64,000 bases of DNA from Olivibacter sitiensis DSM 17696 (GTDB taxonomy: Bacteria; Bacteroidota; Bacteroidia; Sphingobacteriales; Sphingobacteriaceae), in NCBI RefSeq assembly GCF_000427965.1, contig NZ_ATZA01000003.1, positions 1 to 64,000 of the forward strand, written 5' to 3'. A program made the translations under genes and the position numbers. Positions 8,189-17,671 of this stretch are shown piece by piece (within the stretch, counting starts at the first letter, position 1; the number at the start of each line of letters is the position of its first letter). The notes beneath the pieces are model-generated. The model had not been told where the DNA came from and ran no database searches. It saw only the letters and a program-made list of their open reading frames with translations.

Positions 8189-10564
8189 TTATTTCAAATA
8201 AACGTGCGTAATTCCATCTCCCCCGCGGTCGGCATGTTCGTCTTCCATACGACTTACCTCTGCATACTTCCTGAGGTAATCCCTAATCATTTTTCTCAGA
8301 ATACCATCTCCCTTGCCATGTATGATCTTCAGGCTAGGAAAACCCATCATCACCGCACGGTCCAGCACCTTCTCTACTTCCTGCAAGGCATTCTCTGTAC
8401 GCATGCCCCGTACATCCACCTCCGGATAGAAACTGGCTATATCATCCACACCATGCGTTGTGCTAGATCGCCGGACAGACTTAGGTACTACGTTCTTTTC
8501 CACTTTCTCCACCTTACTGCGCTTCACCACCATGCGTAGCTCGCCCATGGCCAATATGAGATTGTCCTTGGCTACCTCGAGGACCTGGGCGCTATTGCCA
8601 GAGTCGAGCAATTTCACCCAATCACCCGTCTTGTATTCCACCTGGCTCTTGGAGCCATGCGCTTTTGTAGGAACCTTAGCTGGTTCTACGTGAAGTTTAT
8701 CCCGCTCTGCTTGCAGATTTTGCCTTAGTTTCTTCGTGTTCTCCTTATCGGCCTTGCTATCTTTAATTTCGGCAATCGTGTTTTCTATCAGCTTATTGGC
8801 ATTTTTGAGAATCATCTGCGCCTCTTCCTTAGCCTGCTTCAAGAGGGCGTGCTTATTCTCGCGTAGTTCTCGCTGCAAACGCTCGTTCTCTTGCTGTAGG
8901 CGTACGGCTTCATGCTCTCGCTTTTCTACGGCTATACGAGCCTCGTAGATAGCCTTTTTCTCCCGCTCCAAATTGACCAAGAGCGCATCCACGTTTTTCT
9001 GCTGTGTACCTATCTTTTGCTTAGCTGCTTCCAGTACCGCCTGGGGCAGTCCTATTTTTTGCGCTATTTCAAAGGCATAGCTACTACCTGGTTTCCCTAC
9101 CTCCAAGATGTACAGTGGCCTCATGGCTTCATTGTCGAACAGCATGGAAGCATTGACAAGTCCCGGTGTATTGCTGGCAAAATGCTTCAGGTTGGAATAA
9201 TGCGTGGTAACCACACCCCTCACCTGCTTTTGATTGAGCACCTCCAAGACTGCTTCTGCAATGGGACCACCAAACTGCGGGTCTGTACCCGTGCCAAATT
9301 CATCTATCAGCACCAATGTCTTTCCGTTGGCTCTTTCGGAAAAATATTTCATCTTGGAAAGATGCGCACTGTAGGTACTCAAATCACTCTCTATAGACTG
9401 GTCATCACCGATATCGGCAAATATTTGCTTGAATATACCCATCTTGGATGCCTCATCGGCAGGGATCAATAGACCTGCCTGCACCATCAGCTGCAAGAGT
9501 CCAATGGTTTTCATGCATACCGACTTACCCCCGGCATTGGGTCCCGAAACAACCACTATGCGCTCCACTGCATCTATCTTTACGTTAAGTGGCACCACTG
9601 ACAGCTGCTCTTTACGAAGGCTCAAAACCAGTAAGGGATGCCTGGCATTGATCAAAGAGAGAGCTGGCTGAGCATCGATTTGTGGCAGTGTTGCATCTAT
9701 TTCCAAAGCAAACAAAGCCTTTGCACGTACAAAATCCAATTTGCCCAATAGGCCATGATAAGCATGTAGCAAAGGAATATGCGGTCTCAGTTCATCAGTA
9801 AGGGCGGTCAATATTCGGATAATCTCCCTTCGCTTGTCAAATTCCAGGTCGCGTACGCGGTTGTTGAGGTGAAAGACTTCTTCGGGCTCGATATATACCG
9901 TTTGACCACTGGCCGATTCATCATGTATGAAGCCTTTCATCTTGCGTTTATTCTCCGCAAGGATGGGGATACAGAGCCGTCCATCCCGCACGGTGAGGCT
10001 GCCGTCGGCTGTCCAGCCCGCATGTTGCACTTCCCTGTAGATCGTATCTATTTTTTTCCGCGCCTCACGTTCTGCTTTGGCTATCTCAGTGCTTATTTCC
10101 AATAAAAGGGAGCTGGCGTTGTCCCGTATTTTGCCTTTGCTGTCGAGCACATTTTCTATACTGCGTATAATGCTTTTTTCTATTGGAAGATGCTCGAACA
10201 GCGCTTCAAGATTGGGATACAATCCCTCCCTGTCGTTAAAATAGCTAATGACGGCAAACACCGTGACTAGAGAGAGATAGATCTGGTGAAATTCTTCATC
10301 AGACAAGAAAGTACCCTCCACCCTGGCCCGATCGGCCAAATGGCGTATGGGATAAAGGTGATCTATGGGCAAGGGACTGTCATTGACCAATATCTCTTTA
10401 AACTCATATGTCTGCCGCAAAAATTTATGTATCTGGTCCATCTGATGCAGAGGTTGTATCTTTTCTACCATCTGCTTGCCCATGTCACTAATACAGAAAC
10501 CAGCTATTAATTGCTTTATCTCGGAAAACCCAAGTTTATCAAGCGCATTATTAGGATAAATCAT
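8189..10564 (-). CDS. mutS2: Endonuclease MutS2
   Basis: The 791-residue product has the MutS2 layout: clamp and lever helices, an ABC-type ATPase with Walker A SGPNAGGKS near residue 345 and the Walker B region TLVLIDEFGTGTDP, a coiled coil (about 510-630) and a C-terminal Smr nuclease domain with DVRGMRTENAL and IHGKGDGILR. The mismatch-recognition domain of MutS is absent, as expected. MutS2 suppresses recombination in some bacteria and splits collided ribosomes in others, the latter through the Smr domain. It overlaps the upstream DUF4296 gene by four bases, so the two are probably translationally coupled. Confidence 0.93.
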   Translation of the reverse strand: MIYPNNALDKLGFSEIKQLIAGFCISDMGKQMVEKIQPLHQMDQIHKFLRQTYEFKEILVNDSPLPIDHLYPIRHLADRARVEGTFLSDEEFHQIYLSLVTVFAVISYFNDREGLYPNLEALFEHLPIEKSIIRSIENVLDSKGKIRDNASSLLLEISTEIAKAEREARKKIDTIYREVQHAGWTADGSLTVRDGRLCIPILAENKRKMKGFIHDESASGQTVYIEPEEVFHLNNRVRDLEFDKRREIIRILTALTDELRPHIPLLHAYHGLLGKLDFVRAKALFALEIDATLPQIDAQPALSLINARHPLLVLSLRKEQLSVVPLNVKIDAVERIVVVSGPNAGGKSVCMKTIGLLQLMVQAGLLIPADEASKMGIFKQIFADIGDDQSIESDLSTYSAHLSKMKYFSERANGKTLVLIDEFGTGTDPQFGGPIAEAVLEVLNQKQVRGVVTTHYSNLKHFASNTPGLVNASMLFDNEAMRPLYILEVGKPGSSYAFEIAQKIGLPQAVLEAAKQKIGTQQKNVDALLVNLEREKKAIYEARIAVEKREHEAVRLQQENERLQRELRENKHALLKQAKEEAQMILKNANKLIENTIAEIKDSKADKENTKKLRQNLQAERDKLHVEPAKVPTKAHGSKSQVEYKTGDWVKLLDSGNSAQVLEVAKDNLILAMGELRMVVKRSKVEKVEKNVVPKSVRRSSTTHGVDDIASFYPEVDVRGMRTENALQEVEKVLDRAVMMGFPSLKIIHGKGDGILRKMIRDYLRKYAEVSRMEDEHADRGGDGITHVYLK

Positions 10565-11343
10565 TCTTGTTCTTTCATTTGTTCCCGTTTGGCAACAGGT
10601 TTATTTGGTCCCAAACTGGAAGCCGCAGGCTTGCCATCTAACATTACGGGTGTAGGCACGTCCTTAGGCAATACTTTTTTATCACTTCCGTTATTTATGG
10701 ATACGGACGGGTTGCTAGGAACAACACCGCCTTTGGCCGAATCATAACTAACAGGCATTATCAACTTCCCAACACCTAAATAGTGCAACATCCTATCCTG
10801 CTGATGCAGCCATCGCTCTCTTGCAGCAATTGGCGGCAAACTGTCAGATCTGCCAGTCAATGTGTCGGCAACCGCCAGATCGGTACTATCTATGAACACC
10901 AATTTGTTCGACCATTTTAGTCTAACGGAATCGAGGGCCACGCGACGTACACTATCGGCTATGTACGCACTGCGAATCGAGTCGGCAACAAACTGCTTCC
11001 GTATCTTCGCGTCCATTTTGCTCTGCTCTTGTTGTTCCATGTCCGTCAGCCGACTCTGTACTTTTTCATATATCTTATCCAACTCCGTGGGATCATTGGA
11101 ATAATAGGCAATACTATTGTACAGACCAGCTGAATCGGTGCCGTACTTATCATAGATAGCCTGATAGTATTGCTTCGCCACAAGTTGCATGCTATCCTGC
11201 GGCATGCTCATCAAGTAGCCCTCTATCAAATGCAAGTCGGTAAGTACATTGACCATTTTCCTTTTTGCAATCACATCTTTTGGAGCATCCCGACACGCCG
11301 TTATCAAAAGTAAAGCCAATAATCCTCCTAAAAACCGTCGCAT
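10561..11343 (-). CDS. DUF4296 lipoprotein
   Basis: A 260-residue protein with a short signal and lipobox (LLITAC, Cys at 17). It is followed by the DUF4296 region (about 25-110: MVNVLTDLHLIEGYL, YDKYGTDSAGLYNSIAYY), a family restricted to Bacteroidota and of unknown function. Beyond it comes a charged helical stretch (120-170, many DSxR repeats) and a low-complexity tail. The stop overlaps the mutS2 start by four bases, a coupling that links a membrane-anchored protein to a cytoplasmic nuclease. Whether this is functional or only positional is not shown by the sequence. Confidence 0.8.
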   Translation of the reverse strand: MRRFLGGLLALLLITACRDAPKDVIAKRKMVNVLTDLHLIEGYLMSMPQDSMQLVAKQYYQAIYDKYGTDSAGLYNSIAYYSNDPTELDKIYEKVQSRLTDMEQQEQSKMDAKIRKQFVADSIRSAYIADSVRRVALDSVRLKWSNKLVFIDSTDLAVADTLTGRSDSLPPIAARERWLHQQDRMLHYLGVGKLIMPVSYDSAKGGVVPSNPSVSINNGSDKKVLPKDVPTPVMLDGKPAASSLGPNKPVAKREQMKEQE

Positions 11344-11491
11344 TTCTTTAATTTAGCCGCAAACTTAGATAAACTTGTTTTTTCATGCAAATTAACGAAA
11401 ATTGCAGGGAAAACATGCTTATCCATTTCTCATCTGCCATTGAGAAACGAATATTGCAGGTAAAAAATAAAAACGATTGTTACGTAATAGG

Positions 11492-12169
11492 ATGAGTATA
11501 GAGACCAATTTATTGGAAATCAAAAATGAGATAGAGCAGGTACAGGTTACTCTTGTCGCCGTGTCCAAAACAAAAAGTGTAGAGGAAATAAAAGAGGCCT
11601 ATGACGCCGGACAGCGTATATTTGGCGAAAACCAAGTGCAGGAACTCGTAGAAAAACATCCTGCCTTGCCTCAAGATATCTTTTGGCATATGATAGGCCA
11701 TCTTCAGACAAACAAAGTGAAGTACATTGCTCCCTTTGTCCATCTCATACAGTCTGTAGACAGCCTAAAACTGCTGAAAGAAATAGACAAAAATGCCAAG
11801 AAGCACAACAGAGTCATAGATTGCCTGTTGCAGATACATATCGCTGAAGAGGAAAGCAAATTTGGCCTAAGCCACGAGGAGGTCATAGAACTTCTCCGCT
11901 CGGGAGACTACCAACAAATGCAAAACATCCGCATAGTAGGCTTAATGGGCATAGCTACCAATACAGAAAATGGGAAAGTGATAAAGGAAGAATTTTACGA
12001 ATTAAAAACCTTTTTTGACGGGCTCAAAATCAGCTTTTTCAAAGAAAAGGATTATTTTAATATCCTTAGCATGGGCATGAGTTCCGATTACAGGCTTGCC
12101 ATCACACAGGGAAGCAATATGATTCGCCTGGGATCCGGCATTTTTGGATCAAGAGCAAACAAACAGTAG
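11492..12169 (+). CDS. YggS/PLPBP-family pyridoxal-phosphate homeostasis protein
   Basis: A single-domain PLP-binding TIM-barrel protein of 225 residues. PLP lysine lies in VAVSKTKS near residue 27, followed by FGENQVQEL and WHMIGHLQTNK, both family hallmarks, and SMGMSSDY near the end. Members keep free PLP low and influence amino-acid pools; no catalysis is known. A TTG five codons upstream also opens the frame, but the ATG at 11492 fits the family N-terminus. The acetyltransferase gene follows after seven bases and the DUF3298 gene overlaps that one, so all three are likely one transcript. Confidence 0.9.
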   Translation: MSIETNLLEIKNEIEQVQVTLVAVSKTKSVEEIKEAYDAGQRIFGENQVQELVEKHPALPQDIFWHMIGHLQTNKVKYIAPFVHLIQSVDSLKLLKEIDKNAKKHNRVIDCLLQIHIAEEESKFGLSHEEVIELLRSGDYQQMQNIRIVGLMGIATNTENGKVIKEEFYELKTFFDGLKISFFKEKDYFNILSMGMSSDYRLAITQGSNMIRLGSGIFGSRANKQ

Positions 12170-12176
12170 TACAGCA

Positions 12177-12644
12177 ATGCAAGAACAACAATATACCATC
12201 CGCAAAGCGGTACCTGCCGATTGTGCACAAATGATGGAACTGATACGGGAACTCGCCTTGTACGAAAAAGCCCCTGAACAAGTGACGGTAAGCATGTCAG
12301 AATTTGAAGATGCCGGTTTCGGTACAAATCCCTGCTGGGAGGCATTCGTAACCGAAAAAGATGGCAGGATTATTGGGTTAGCTCTTTATTATGTGCGTTA
12401 CTCCACATGGAAAGGGAGGCGAATTTACCTAGAGGATCTGATAGTAAACGAAGCCTACCGCGGACAAGGCATAGGCAAGCTGCTATTTGATGAGGTACTA
12501 AAGGAAACTAAACGCAAAAAATACAGTGGTATGGTGTGGCAAGTATTGGATTGGAACGAGCCTGCCATCAATTTTTACAAAAAATACAATTCAGAATTTG
12601 ACGGAGGGTGGATCAATGTGTCGATTGCTACAACGGAATCATAG
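12177..12644 (+). CDS. GNAT N-acetyltransferase, SSAT-like
   Basis: A 155-residue GNAT protein. The acetyl-CoA pyrophosphate-binding motif is NEAYRGQGIGKLLFDEV at about 97-113. The flanking EDLIV and DWNEPAINFYKKY segments match the spermidine/spermine and thialysine acetyltransferase group, so a polyamine- or amine-acetylating role is plausible but not proven. The frame can be extended upstream from a TTG overlapping the YggS gene; the ATG at 12177 is preferred because the GNAT fold begins at once after it. The next gene starts inside its last ten codons. Confidence 0.83.
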   Translation: MQEQQYTIRKAVPADCAQMMELIRELALYEKAPEQVTVSMSEFEDAGFGTNPCWEAFVTEKDGRIIGLALYYVRYSTWKGRRIYLEDLIVNEAYRGQGIGKLLFDEVLKETKRKKYSGMVWQVLDWNEPAINFYKKYNSEFDGGWINVSIATTES

Positions 12645-13458
12645 TTTATTGTTTGTTTGCTTATGTACTGTCGCCTGCTTGTTGTCCTGCAAAGGAGAAC
12701 AAGCGAACAAGACATCCAACATAGATGAGCAAGAGCCAAAAACAGATACGCTCACTTATAAGCTTTCCCACGTCCGCCTTGAAAGTGAAAAAACGGTCGA
12801 TATGGGTAGTGGCGGTACTGATACAACTTATTTCGATGTCGTATATCCCGTATTCGAAAACAAGGAGCTAGACAATTTGGTCATGTCCACGCTACTTAGC
12901 ACCGATGATCAAGGAAAGACACATCGCAGTGTGGAGGAAGAAGGCAAGGCATTTATCAGTGATTTTGACAGCAACATACAGGGTGATCCCTTCCCACGCC
13001 CTTGGTTTCATCAAATGAACCTAAAGGTAATACAAAACACAAAACACTACCTCGCTTTTGAATTCTCGTTTAGTCAATATACCGGTGGGGCACATGGCAA
13101 CTATGGCACCATTTACAAGAACTATGCTCCACAAAAAAAAGACACACTAGCACTAGAAGACGTCATACATCAACAAAAAATGTCCATCCTCCTAAAAAAT
13201 GCCGAACGCATCTTTCGCCATCAGGAGAACATCGGCAAAAATCAATCATTGGATGACGAATTTTTTTTTGACGATGGAAAATTCGCACTTAACAATAACT
13301 TTGTGCTCGACAAAAAGGGCATCCTGTTTCTCTACAACGTATATGAGATCAAACCCTATTCGTCAGGAATCACGAAATTACACATCCCATACAAGGCCAT
13401 TGATACTATAATGACTGATTTGGGACAACAAATAAAAAAAGAAATACAAAAAGACTAA
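12616..13458 (+). CDS. DUF3298/RsiV-like lipoprotein
   Basis: The 280-residue product starts inside the acetyltransferase gene. The ATG at 12616 is preceded by GGAGG at 12603-12607, an unusually good ribosome site for this genome and the basis for the start choice. The signal ends in a lipobox (LLSC, Cys about 24). The C-terminal half carries the DUF3298 signature (FSFSQYTGGAHGNY, then ALEDVI), the fold of the lysozyme-sensing domain of anti-sigma factor RsiV and of PdaC. As a lipoprotein without a cytoplasmic part it is not itself an anti-sigma factor; it may bind a muramidase or wall fragment. Regulation is not visible. Confidence 0.78.
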   Translation: MCRLLQRNHSLLFVCLCTVACLLSCKGEQANKTSNIDEQEPKTDTLTYKLSHVRLESEKTVDMGSGGTDTTYFDVVYPVFENKELDNLVMSTLLSTDDQGKTHRSVEEEGKAFISDFDSNIQGDPFPRPWFHQMNLKVIQNTKHYLAFEFSFSQYTGGAHGNYGTIYKNYAPQKKDTLALEDVIHQQKMSILLKNAERIFRHQENIGKNQSLDDEFFFDDGKFALNNNFVLDKKGILFLYNVYEIKPYSSGITKLHIPYKAIDTIMTDLGQQIKKEIQKD

Positions 13459-13595
13459 AGCTGAAAGGCGAAGAGGTCTAAGGTAATAAAGCATAATCGG
13501 AATGAATATGTCCTTCTGCCTGATACCTTCTTAAAGCCTGATACTTGATACTAACGTCTTAATACTTTTAAGTTTTTCAATTTTTACTTTACATA
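13459..13595. other. Gene-free spacer with low-complexity TGATACT/AAGG tracts
   Basis: Between the DUF3298 gene and aspartate kinase the sequence is a string of degenerate words (AGGTCTAAGGTAATAA, then CCTGATACTTGATACTAACG). A similar purine-rich piece (AGAGGTAGAAGGTAATAAGG) fills the 14862-14903 gap after aspartate kinase. I see no gene or hairpin. Confidence 0.5.
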
Positions 13596-14861
13596 ATGCA
13601 AGTATTCAAATTTGGTGGTGCATCTGTTTGCAATGCCGAAGGAGTGAAAAATCTCACCAAAATAGTAGATAACTACAAAAACGAGGAGCTGCTTATCGTC
13701 GTATCTGCCATGGGCAAGACCACTAATGCCCTAGAAGCACTTACGAAGGCCTATTTTAATGGAAAGACGGAAGAAATGAGGTCGCAATACCAGCAGGTAA
13801 AGGCTTTTCACGAACAGCTACTTAATCAGCTTTTTGAGGATAGATCGCATCCAATCTATGACGATGTAAATAACTTTTTTGTAGAAATAGACTGGATCAT
13901 AGAAGAAGATGCTCAGGATGCTTACGACTACCTATATGACCAAATTGTATCTATCGGTGAGCTACTTTCCTCACGTATTGTAGAGGCCTACCTGCGGAGC
14001 CAAAAAATAAGCAGTATGTGGATAGACGCCCGCAATTATATCCATACGGATAACAACTACCAAGAAGCAAAGGTAGATTGGGATAAAACCACGGAACGTA
14101 TACAGGAACGATTGCCAACGCTATTGAAAGACTACATCTTAGTGACCCAGGGCTTCATTGGCAGCACTTCAGAAAACTTTACTACTACCTTAGGGCGAGA
14201 TGGCTCGGACTACTCTGCTGCCATATTTGCTTCCAGTCTACAGGCAGAGCACGTTACGATATGGAAAGACGTACCAGGTGTGCTCAATGCAGATCCAAAG
14301 TGGTTTGACCATACCGAGCTTATTCCCGAGCTATCCTACCTGGATGCCATAGAACTGACTTATTATGGTGCCAATGTAATCCATCCCAAGACCATAAAAC
14401 CCTTGCAAAACAAGGGCATCCCACTTCACGTCCGCTCCTTCATAGACCTTCAAAGTCCCGGCACCTGTATTCGCGTCAACAAGCACACGCTTCCAGTACC
14501 TTCCTTTATCTTCAAGGTCAATCAAGTGCTTATATCCATATTGCCCAAGGATTTTTCTTTTATCGTGGAAGACAATTTCAGCCATATCTTCAACTTGTTT
14601 TCCAAGTATAAACTAAAGATCAACATGATGCACAACAGTGCGTTGAGCTTTTCCGTCAGTGTAGATTATCATGAAAACAACATAGCGGAACTCATTAAGG
14701 AACTGAAAAGACAGTACGATGTGGAATTTCAGCGCAACTTGGAACTAGTGACCATACGCTATTACAACCCCGAGACGATAGCACGCGTGTTGGTCAACAA
14801 AAAGATCATCATGCAACTGCAGGACAGCTACACCTGCCAGATGCTTATTAAAGACAATTAG
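13596..14861 (+). CDS. Aspartate kinase, monofunctional
   Basis: A 421-residue amino-acid kinase that phosphorylates L-aspartate at the entry to lysine, threonine and methionine synthesis. Diagnostic motifs: KFGGASV at residues 5-11, SAMGKTTNAL near 40, TTLGRDGSDYSAA near 200 and WKDVPGVLNADP near 225. The C-terminal 120 residues (from about 300) have the length of a pair of ACT-like modules (ISILPKDFSFIVEDN, SALSFSVSVDYHEN) and may carry feedback control. It is not fused to homoserine dehydrogenase. The methyltransferase gene follows 42 bases later in the same direction. Confidence 0.92.
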   Translation: MQVFKFGGASVCNAEGVKNLTKIVDNYKNEELLIVVSAMGKTTNALEALTKAYFNGKTEEMRSQYQQVKAFHEQLLNQLFEDRSHPIYDDVNNFFVEIDWIIEEDAQDAYDYLYDQIVSIGELLSSRIVEAYLRSQKISSMWIDARNYIHTDNNYQEAKVDWDKTTERIQERLPTLLKDYILVTQGFIGSTSENFTTTLGRDGSDYSAAIFASSLQAEHVTIWKDVPGVLNADPKWFDHTELIPELSYLDAIELTYYGANVIHPKTIKPLQNKGIPLHVRSFIDLQSPGTCIRVNKHTLPVPSFIFKVNQVLISILPKDFSFIVEDNFSHIFNLFSKYKLKINMMHNSALSFSVSVDYHENNIAELIKELKRQYDVEFQRNLELVTIRYYNPETIARVLVNKKIIMQLQDSYTCQMLIKDN

Positions 14862-14903
14862 GTTTAGAGGTAGAAGGTAATAAGGTGTAAGGCAGGGAAG
14901 TGT

Positions 14904-16148
14904 ATGAACAAGATTTTACTACATGAGAACGTACAAGACTACCTTAGGAGTCACCTCTATAGTTCATCTGCCGAAATGGCTCTTACAAAAAGTCCTTTTG
15001 AAGGGATAACCGCATCTGAACTGGCCTCCCAATTGGACGGTATGCAGCGGGCGAGGAAAAAACTCCCTTTGTGGTACAGAAACAAATGCATTTACTACGC
15101 TCCGCAACTTGCCAGCGAGCAAGCGTCTTCTGCCCTGACAGCCAAGTTCAAGTCTTCCTTAATTGGTCAGGGCGATCGGCTGATAGATCTTACGGGAGGT
15201 TTTGGCGTAGATAGCTATTATTTTAGTCTCAAGGCCAAAGAGGTTTTTCACTGTGAAATTCAGGAAGAACTATCTGCTATTGCCGCACATAATTTCCAGT
15301 GCTTGGGAGCTTCAAACATCCAAGTTATTGCCCAAGATGGCATCAGTTTTCTATCAGCCCAAAAGGATGATGATTTCACTGTTGCCTACATCGATCCATC
15401 CAGAAGGGTAAAGTCGCAAAAAGTATTCTTGTTAACGGATTGCGAGCCCAATATCGTAGCGAATCAATCGCTCTTGTTTCAAAAATGCGAACGTATATTG
15501 CTAAAGGCGGCCCCATTGCTGGATATTACGTTGGCCATGAAAGAACTCTCGTATGTACGCGATATCTATATAGTAAGTACGGGAAATGAGACCAAGGAGC
15601 TTCTGTTTCTCATGGAAAGGGATTTTGAGCAATCACCACATTATCATGCCGTTGCGCTCCACGAAGAAAATGCACCCCAGATATTTACCTTTTTACATGA
15701 AGAAGAGCAAAATGCCCTGCCAGAATATAGCTCTCCCCTCGCCTATTTGTACGAACCGGACAGTGCGCTGCTCAAGGCTGGCTGCTTCAATTTAATTGCC
15801 ACTAAGTATGAACTTCACAAACTTCATCCGCATACGCATCTCTATACCTCGCCTGTGCCGATAGCCCAATTTATAGGCAGACAATTCCGCATTAGTGATG
15901 TCATGCCATACGGTTTGTTCAAAAGAAAATACAAAAACATCCAAGCGAATGTCAGCTGCCGCAATTTCCCTCTCAAAGCGGAAATATTGCGACAGAAACA
16001 TAAGATAAAGGACGGTGGTGATCTATACCTGTTTTTCTGTACCGGTCCTGATAAACAGCTGTTGACCCTCTTCTGCGAAAAAACACATGCCAATCGGTCT
16101 ACACCTCCAAATCTCCCTGAATCCCATCATGGTGATTTTCTCCAGTAA
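14904..16148 (+). CDS. SAM-dependent methyltransferase with THUMP-like domain (PG_1098 type)
   Basis: A 414-residue protein with a helical N-terminal region, a Rossmann methyltransferase core with the SAM site DLTGGFGVDSYYF near residue 95 and the IDPSRR catalytic-loop motif near residue 165, and a THUMP-like C-terminal domain (about 310-395, ISDVMPYGLFKRKYKN, GGDLYLFFC). Members are thought to modify RNA; the substrate is unknown. The last 20 residues after LTLFCEK run past the normal domain end and overlap the convergent flavin-oxidase gene by 50 bases, which suggests that an older stop was lost or that the tail is not conserved. Confidence 0.82.
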   Translation: MNKILLHENVQDYLRSHLYSSSAEMALTKSPFEGITASELASQLDGMQRARKKLPLWYRNKCIYYAPQLASEQASSALTAKFKSSLIGQGDRLIDLTGGFGVDSYYFSLKAKEVFHCEIQEELSAIAAHNFQCLGASNIQVIAQDGISFLSAQKDDDFTVAYIDPSRRVKSQKVFLLTDCEPNIVANQSLLFQKCERILLKAAPLLDITLAMKELSYVRDIYIVSTGNETKELLFLMERDFEQSPHYHAVALHEENAPQIFTFLHEEEQNALPEYSSPLAYLYEPDSALLKAGCFNLIATKYELHKLHPHTHLYTSPVPIAQFIGRQFRISDVMPYGLFKRKYKNIQANVSCRNFPLKAEILRQKHKIKDGGDLYLFFCTGPDKQLLTLFCEKTHANRSTPPNLPESHHGDFLQ

Positions 16149-16611
16149 GTATGGAAGTGAGCATTTTAAAAGTGGCTACTGGAGCTGCATGCTCGTTATC
16201 CCAATAATGTCCTTCATAAGGAACTACTTTCAACAAAGAAATGCTGGGATCATCTGGTCCATCAAACCAGATTTCAAGCGGTTTTGACCACAATTCGTCC
16301 ACTTTTTCCTTGTCATCCACCTGTTCGGCTATACCATATACATTTAAAAAGCCGGCCCGTTTACCGCCTTGCATCAACAAATGAACAAAGGGGTCTTCGG
16401 ACACTTCTTCTTCTTTAAGGCTGTCTTTGCGATTCATAAACCAAAAATTCCCTGCGTCATCTACTTCCAAAATAGTCATAGGCCGTACAGATAAGGGCAC
16501 ACCTGTCTTTATATCCGTACAGAAAAAACAGGTCTTTGCTTCCGTTGCCAGTTCTTTCATCTTGTCAATCGCCTCTGCGCCTTGCAAGTCTTTTGTTTTC
16601 TTGTCTGTCAT
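16099..16611 (-). CDS. Pyridoxamine 5-phosphate oxidase-fold protein (general stress protein 26 type)
   Basis: A 170-residue split-barrel flavin-binding protein. The segments TCFFCTDIKTGVPLSVRPMTI (27-46), FWFMNRKDSLKEEE and KPLEIWFDGPDDPSISLLKV match the stress protein 26 group rather than true PdxH, so FMN or F420-like cofactor binding is expected and PLP synthesis is not. It lies one base downstream of the alpha/beta hydrolase gene on the same strand, so the two form an operon. Its 3' end overlaps the convergent methyltransferase gene by 50 bases. Confidence 0.85.
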   Translation of the reverse strand: MTDKKTKDLQGAEAIDKMKELATEAKTCFFCTDIKTGVPLSVRPMTILEVDDAGNFWFMNRKDSLKEEEVSEDPFVHLLMQGGKRAGFLNVYGIAEQVDDKEKVDELWSKPLEIWFDGPDDPSISLLKVVPYEGHYWDNEHAAPVATFKMLTSILTGENHHDGIQGDLEV

Positions 16612-16612
16612 C

Positions 16613-17476
16613 TTATTCCTCTCCTTCTATTTCTACTGACGAATCCATGAAAAATGCCAATAGGTGTTTGTTCAACTTGTCTTTGTGCGTAAGAAAAAAA
16701 CCATGTGGCGCATCCGGATACAGGATATATTGGCTATTGGCTACCAATTCCGAGGTGCGATTGCCACTGGCTTCCACGGGCACTATTTTATCGGCATCGC
16801 CATGGATGATCAGCGTAGGGACATCTATGTTGCTTAAATCACCTCGGAAATCAGTTTCGGCAAATGCTTTCACGCATTGCACGGTAGCATGGGGTGCCGC
16901 CATACAAGCAATGACACGCTGGTATTCCAGCATAGGCTTGCTCACAGCCTTATGCAGCATCGTGAGTCCAAAAAAATCATTGAAGAAGTTCTCCAGAAAA
17001 GCGGGCCTATCCTTCTTGATTTCTTCGATCATATCCGTAAACACCGCCCTGTCCACGCCTTCGGGATTGTCGTCTGTTGCCAGCAAGTAAGGGGTCACTG
17101 CGCCCAACAATACGGCTTTGCTGATTCGGCTGCTCCCATGGCGGGTAAAGTAACGGGCCACCTCTCCCCCTCCCATGCTAAAACCTACTAAAATGACGGA
17201 TTCCAAGGCGAGCTGCGTGATAATTTCGTGCAAATCGTCTGCAAAATTATCATAGCTATAGCCATGCAGAGGCCTGGAAGAATCTCCGAAACCTCTTCTA
17301 TCATAGGCTATGCAACGGTACCCTTGCTCCAGAAAGTAGCCGATCTGTGGCTCCCACATGCGGTGGCTAGATGGCCATCCATGGATAAAGACAATAGGTT
17401 GCCCTTGCCCTAGATCTTCGTAGTGCAGACGGATACGTTCCCCATCTGCTGTGTTCTTCTTTTCGATAAATTTCAT
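16613..17476 (-). CDS. Alpha/beta hydrolase, non-heme chloroperoxidase-like
   Basis: At 287 residues, this is a typical single-domain alpha/beta hydrolase. Catalytic triad candidates are Ser in GFSMGGGEVARYF near residue 103, Asp in HGDADKIVP near 234 and His in PDAPHGFF near 262; the oxyanion region is FIHGWPSSHRMW near 30-41. The family includes esterases with perhydrolase (haloperoxidase-like) activity. The natural substrate cannot be predicted. The start ATG at 17476 and the one-base gap to the following stress-protein gene indicate a two-gene operon, perhaps oxidative-stress related by association. Confidence 0.87.
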   Translation of the reverse strand: MKFIEKKNTADGERIRLHYEDLGQGQPIVFIHGWPSSHRMWEPQIGYFLEQGYRCIAYDRRGFGDSSRPLHGYSYDNFADDLHEIITQLALESVILVGFSMGGGEVARYFTRHGSSRISKAVLLGAVTPYLLATDDNPEGVDRAVFTDMIEEIKKDRPAFLENFFNDFFGLTMLHKAVSKPMLEYQRVIACMAAPHATVQCVKAFAETDFRGDLSNIDVPTLIIHGDADKIVPVEASGNRTSELVANSQYILYPDAPHGFFLTHKDKLNKHLLAFFMDSSVEIEGEE

Positions 17477-17612
17477 ATTTTCATAAGTAGTGTTAGGTCA
17501 TTACATGCAAATTGCAGTCCAAAAACTAATTGGTTATAAATTGATCCAATGACACCAATGGCCAAGAATAAACAACCAGCAACTAATAAGTGGTAAAATG
17601 TCATAAAAGTTG

Positions 17613-17620
17613 TAAGTTTG
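17613..17620 (+). promoter_or_regulatory. Minus-7 element TAAGTTTG upstream of M42 peptidase
   Basis: A perfect match to the Bacteroidota TAnnTTTG element lies 51 bases before the peptidase start. No TTTG stands at the expected minus-33 distance, so support is partial. Confidence 0.45.
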
Positions 17621-17671
17621 TTCGGCTATGAAGACAAGAAAGGGCTTTATATCACTATAAAACAAAAGAAC

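Noticed and set aside
8912-9472. 186-residue antisense frame in mutS2
   Set aside because: Lies entirely across the conserved ATPase region of mutS2; explained by codon bias of the true gene.
12526-12615. Upstream extension of the DUF3298 lipoprotein start
   Set aside because: Would put 30 extra residues before a clear signal peptide; the ATG at 12616 has GGAGG upstream.
13459-13595. Purine-rich repeated words (AAGGTAATAA) as a riboswitch or leader
   Set aside because: Degenerate simple sequence without stable stems; similar tracts occur at 14862-14903.
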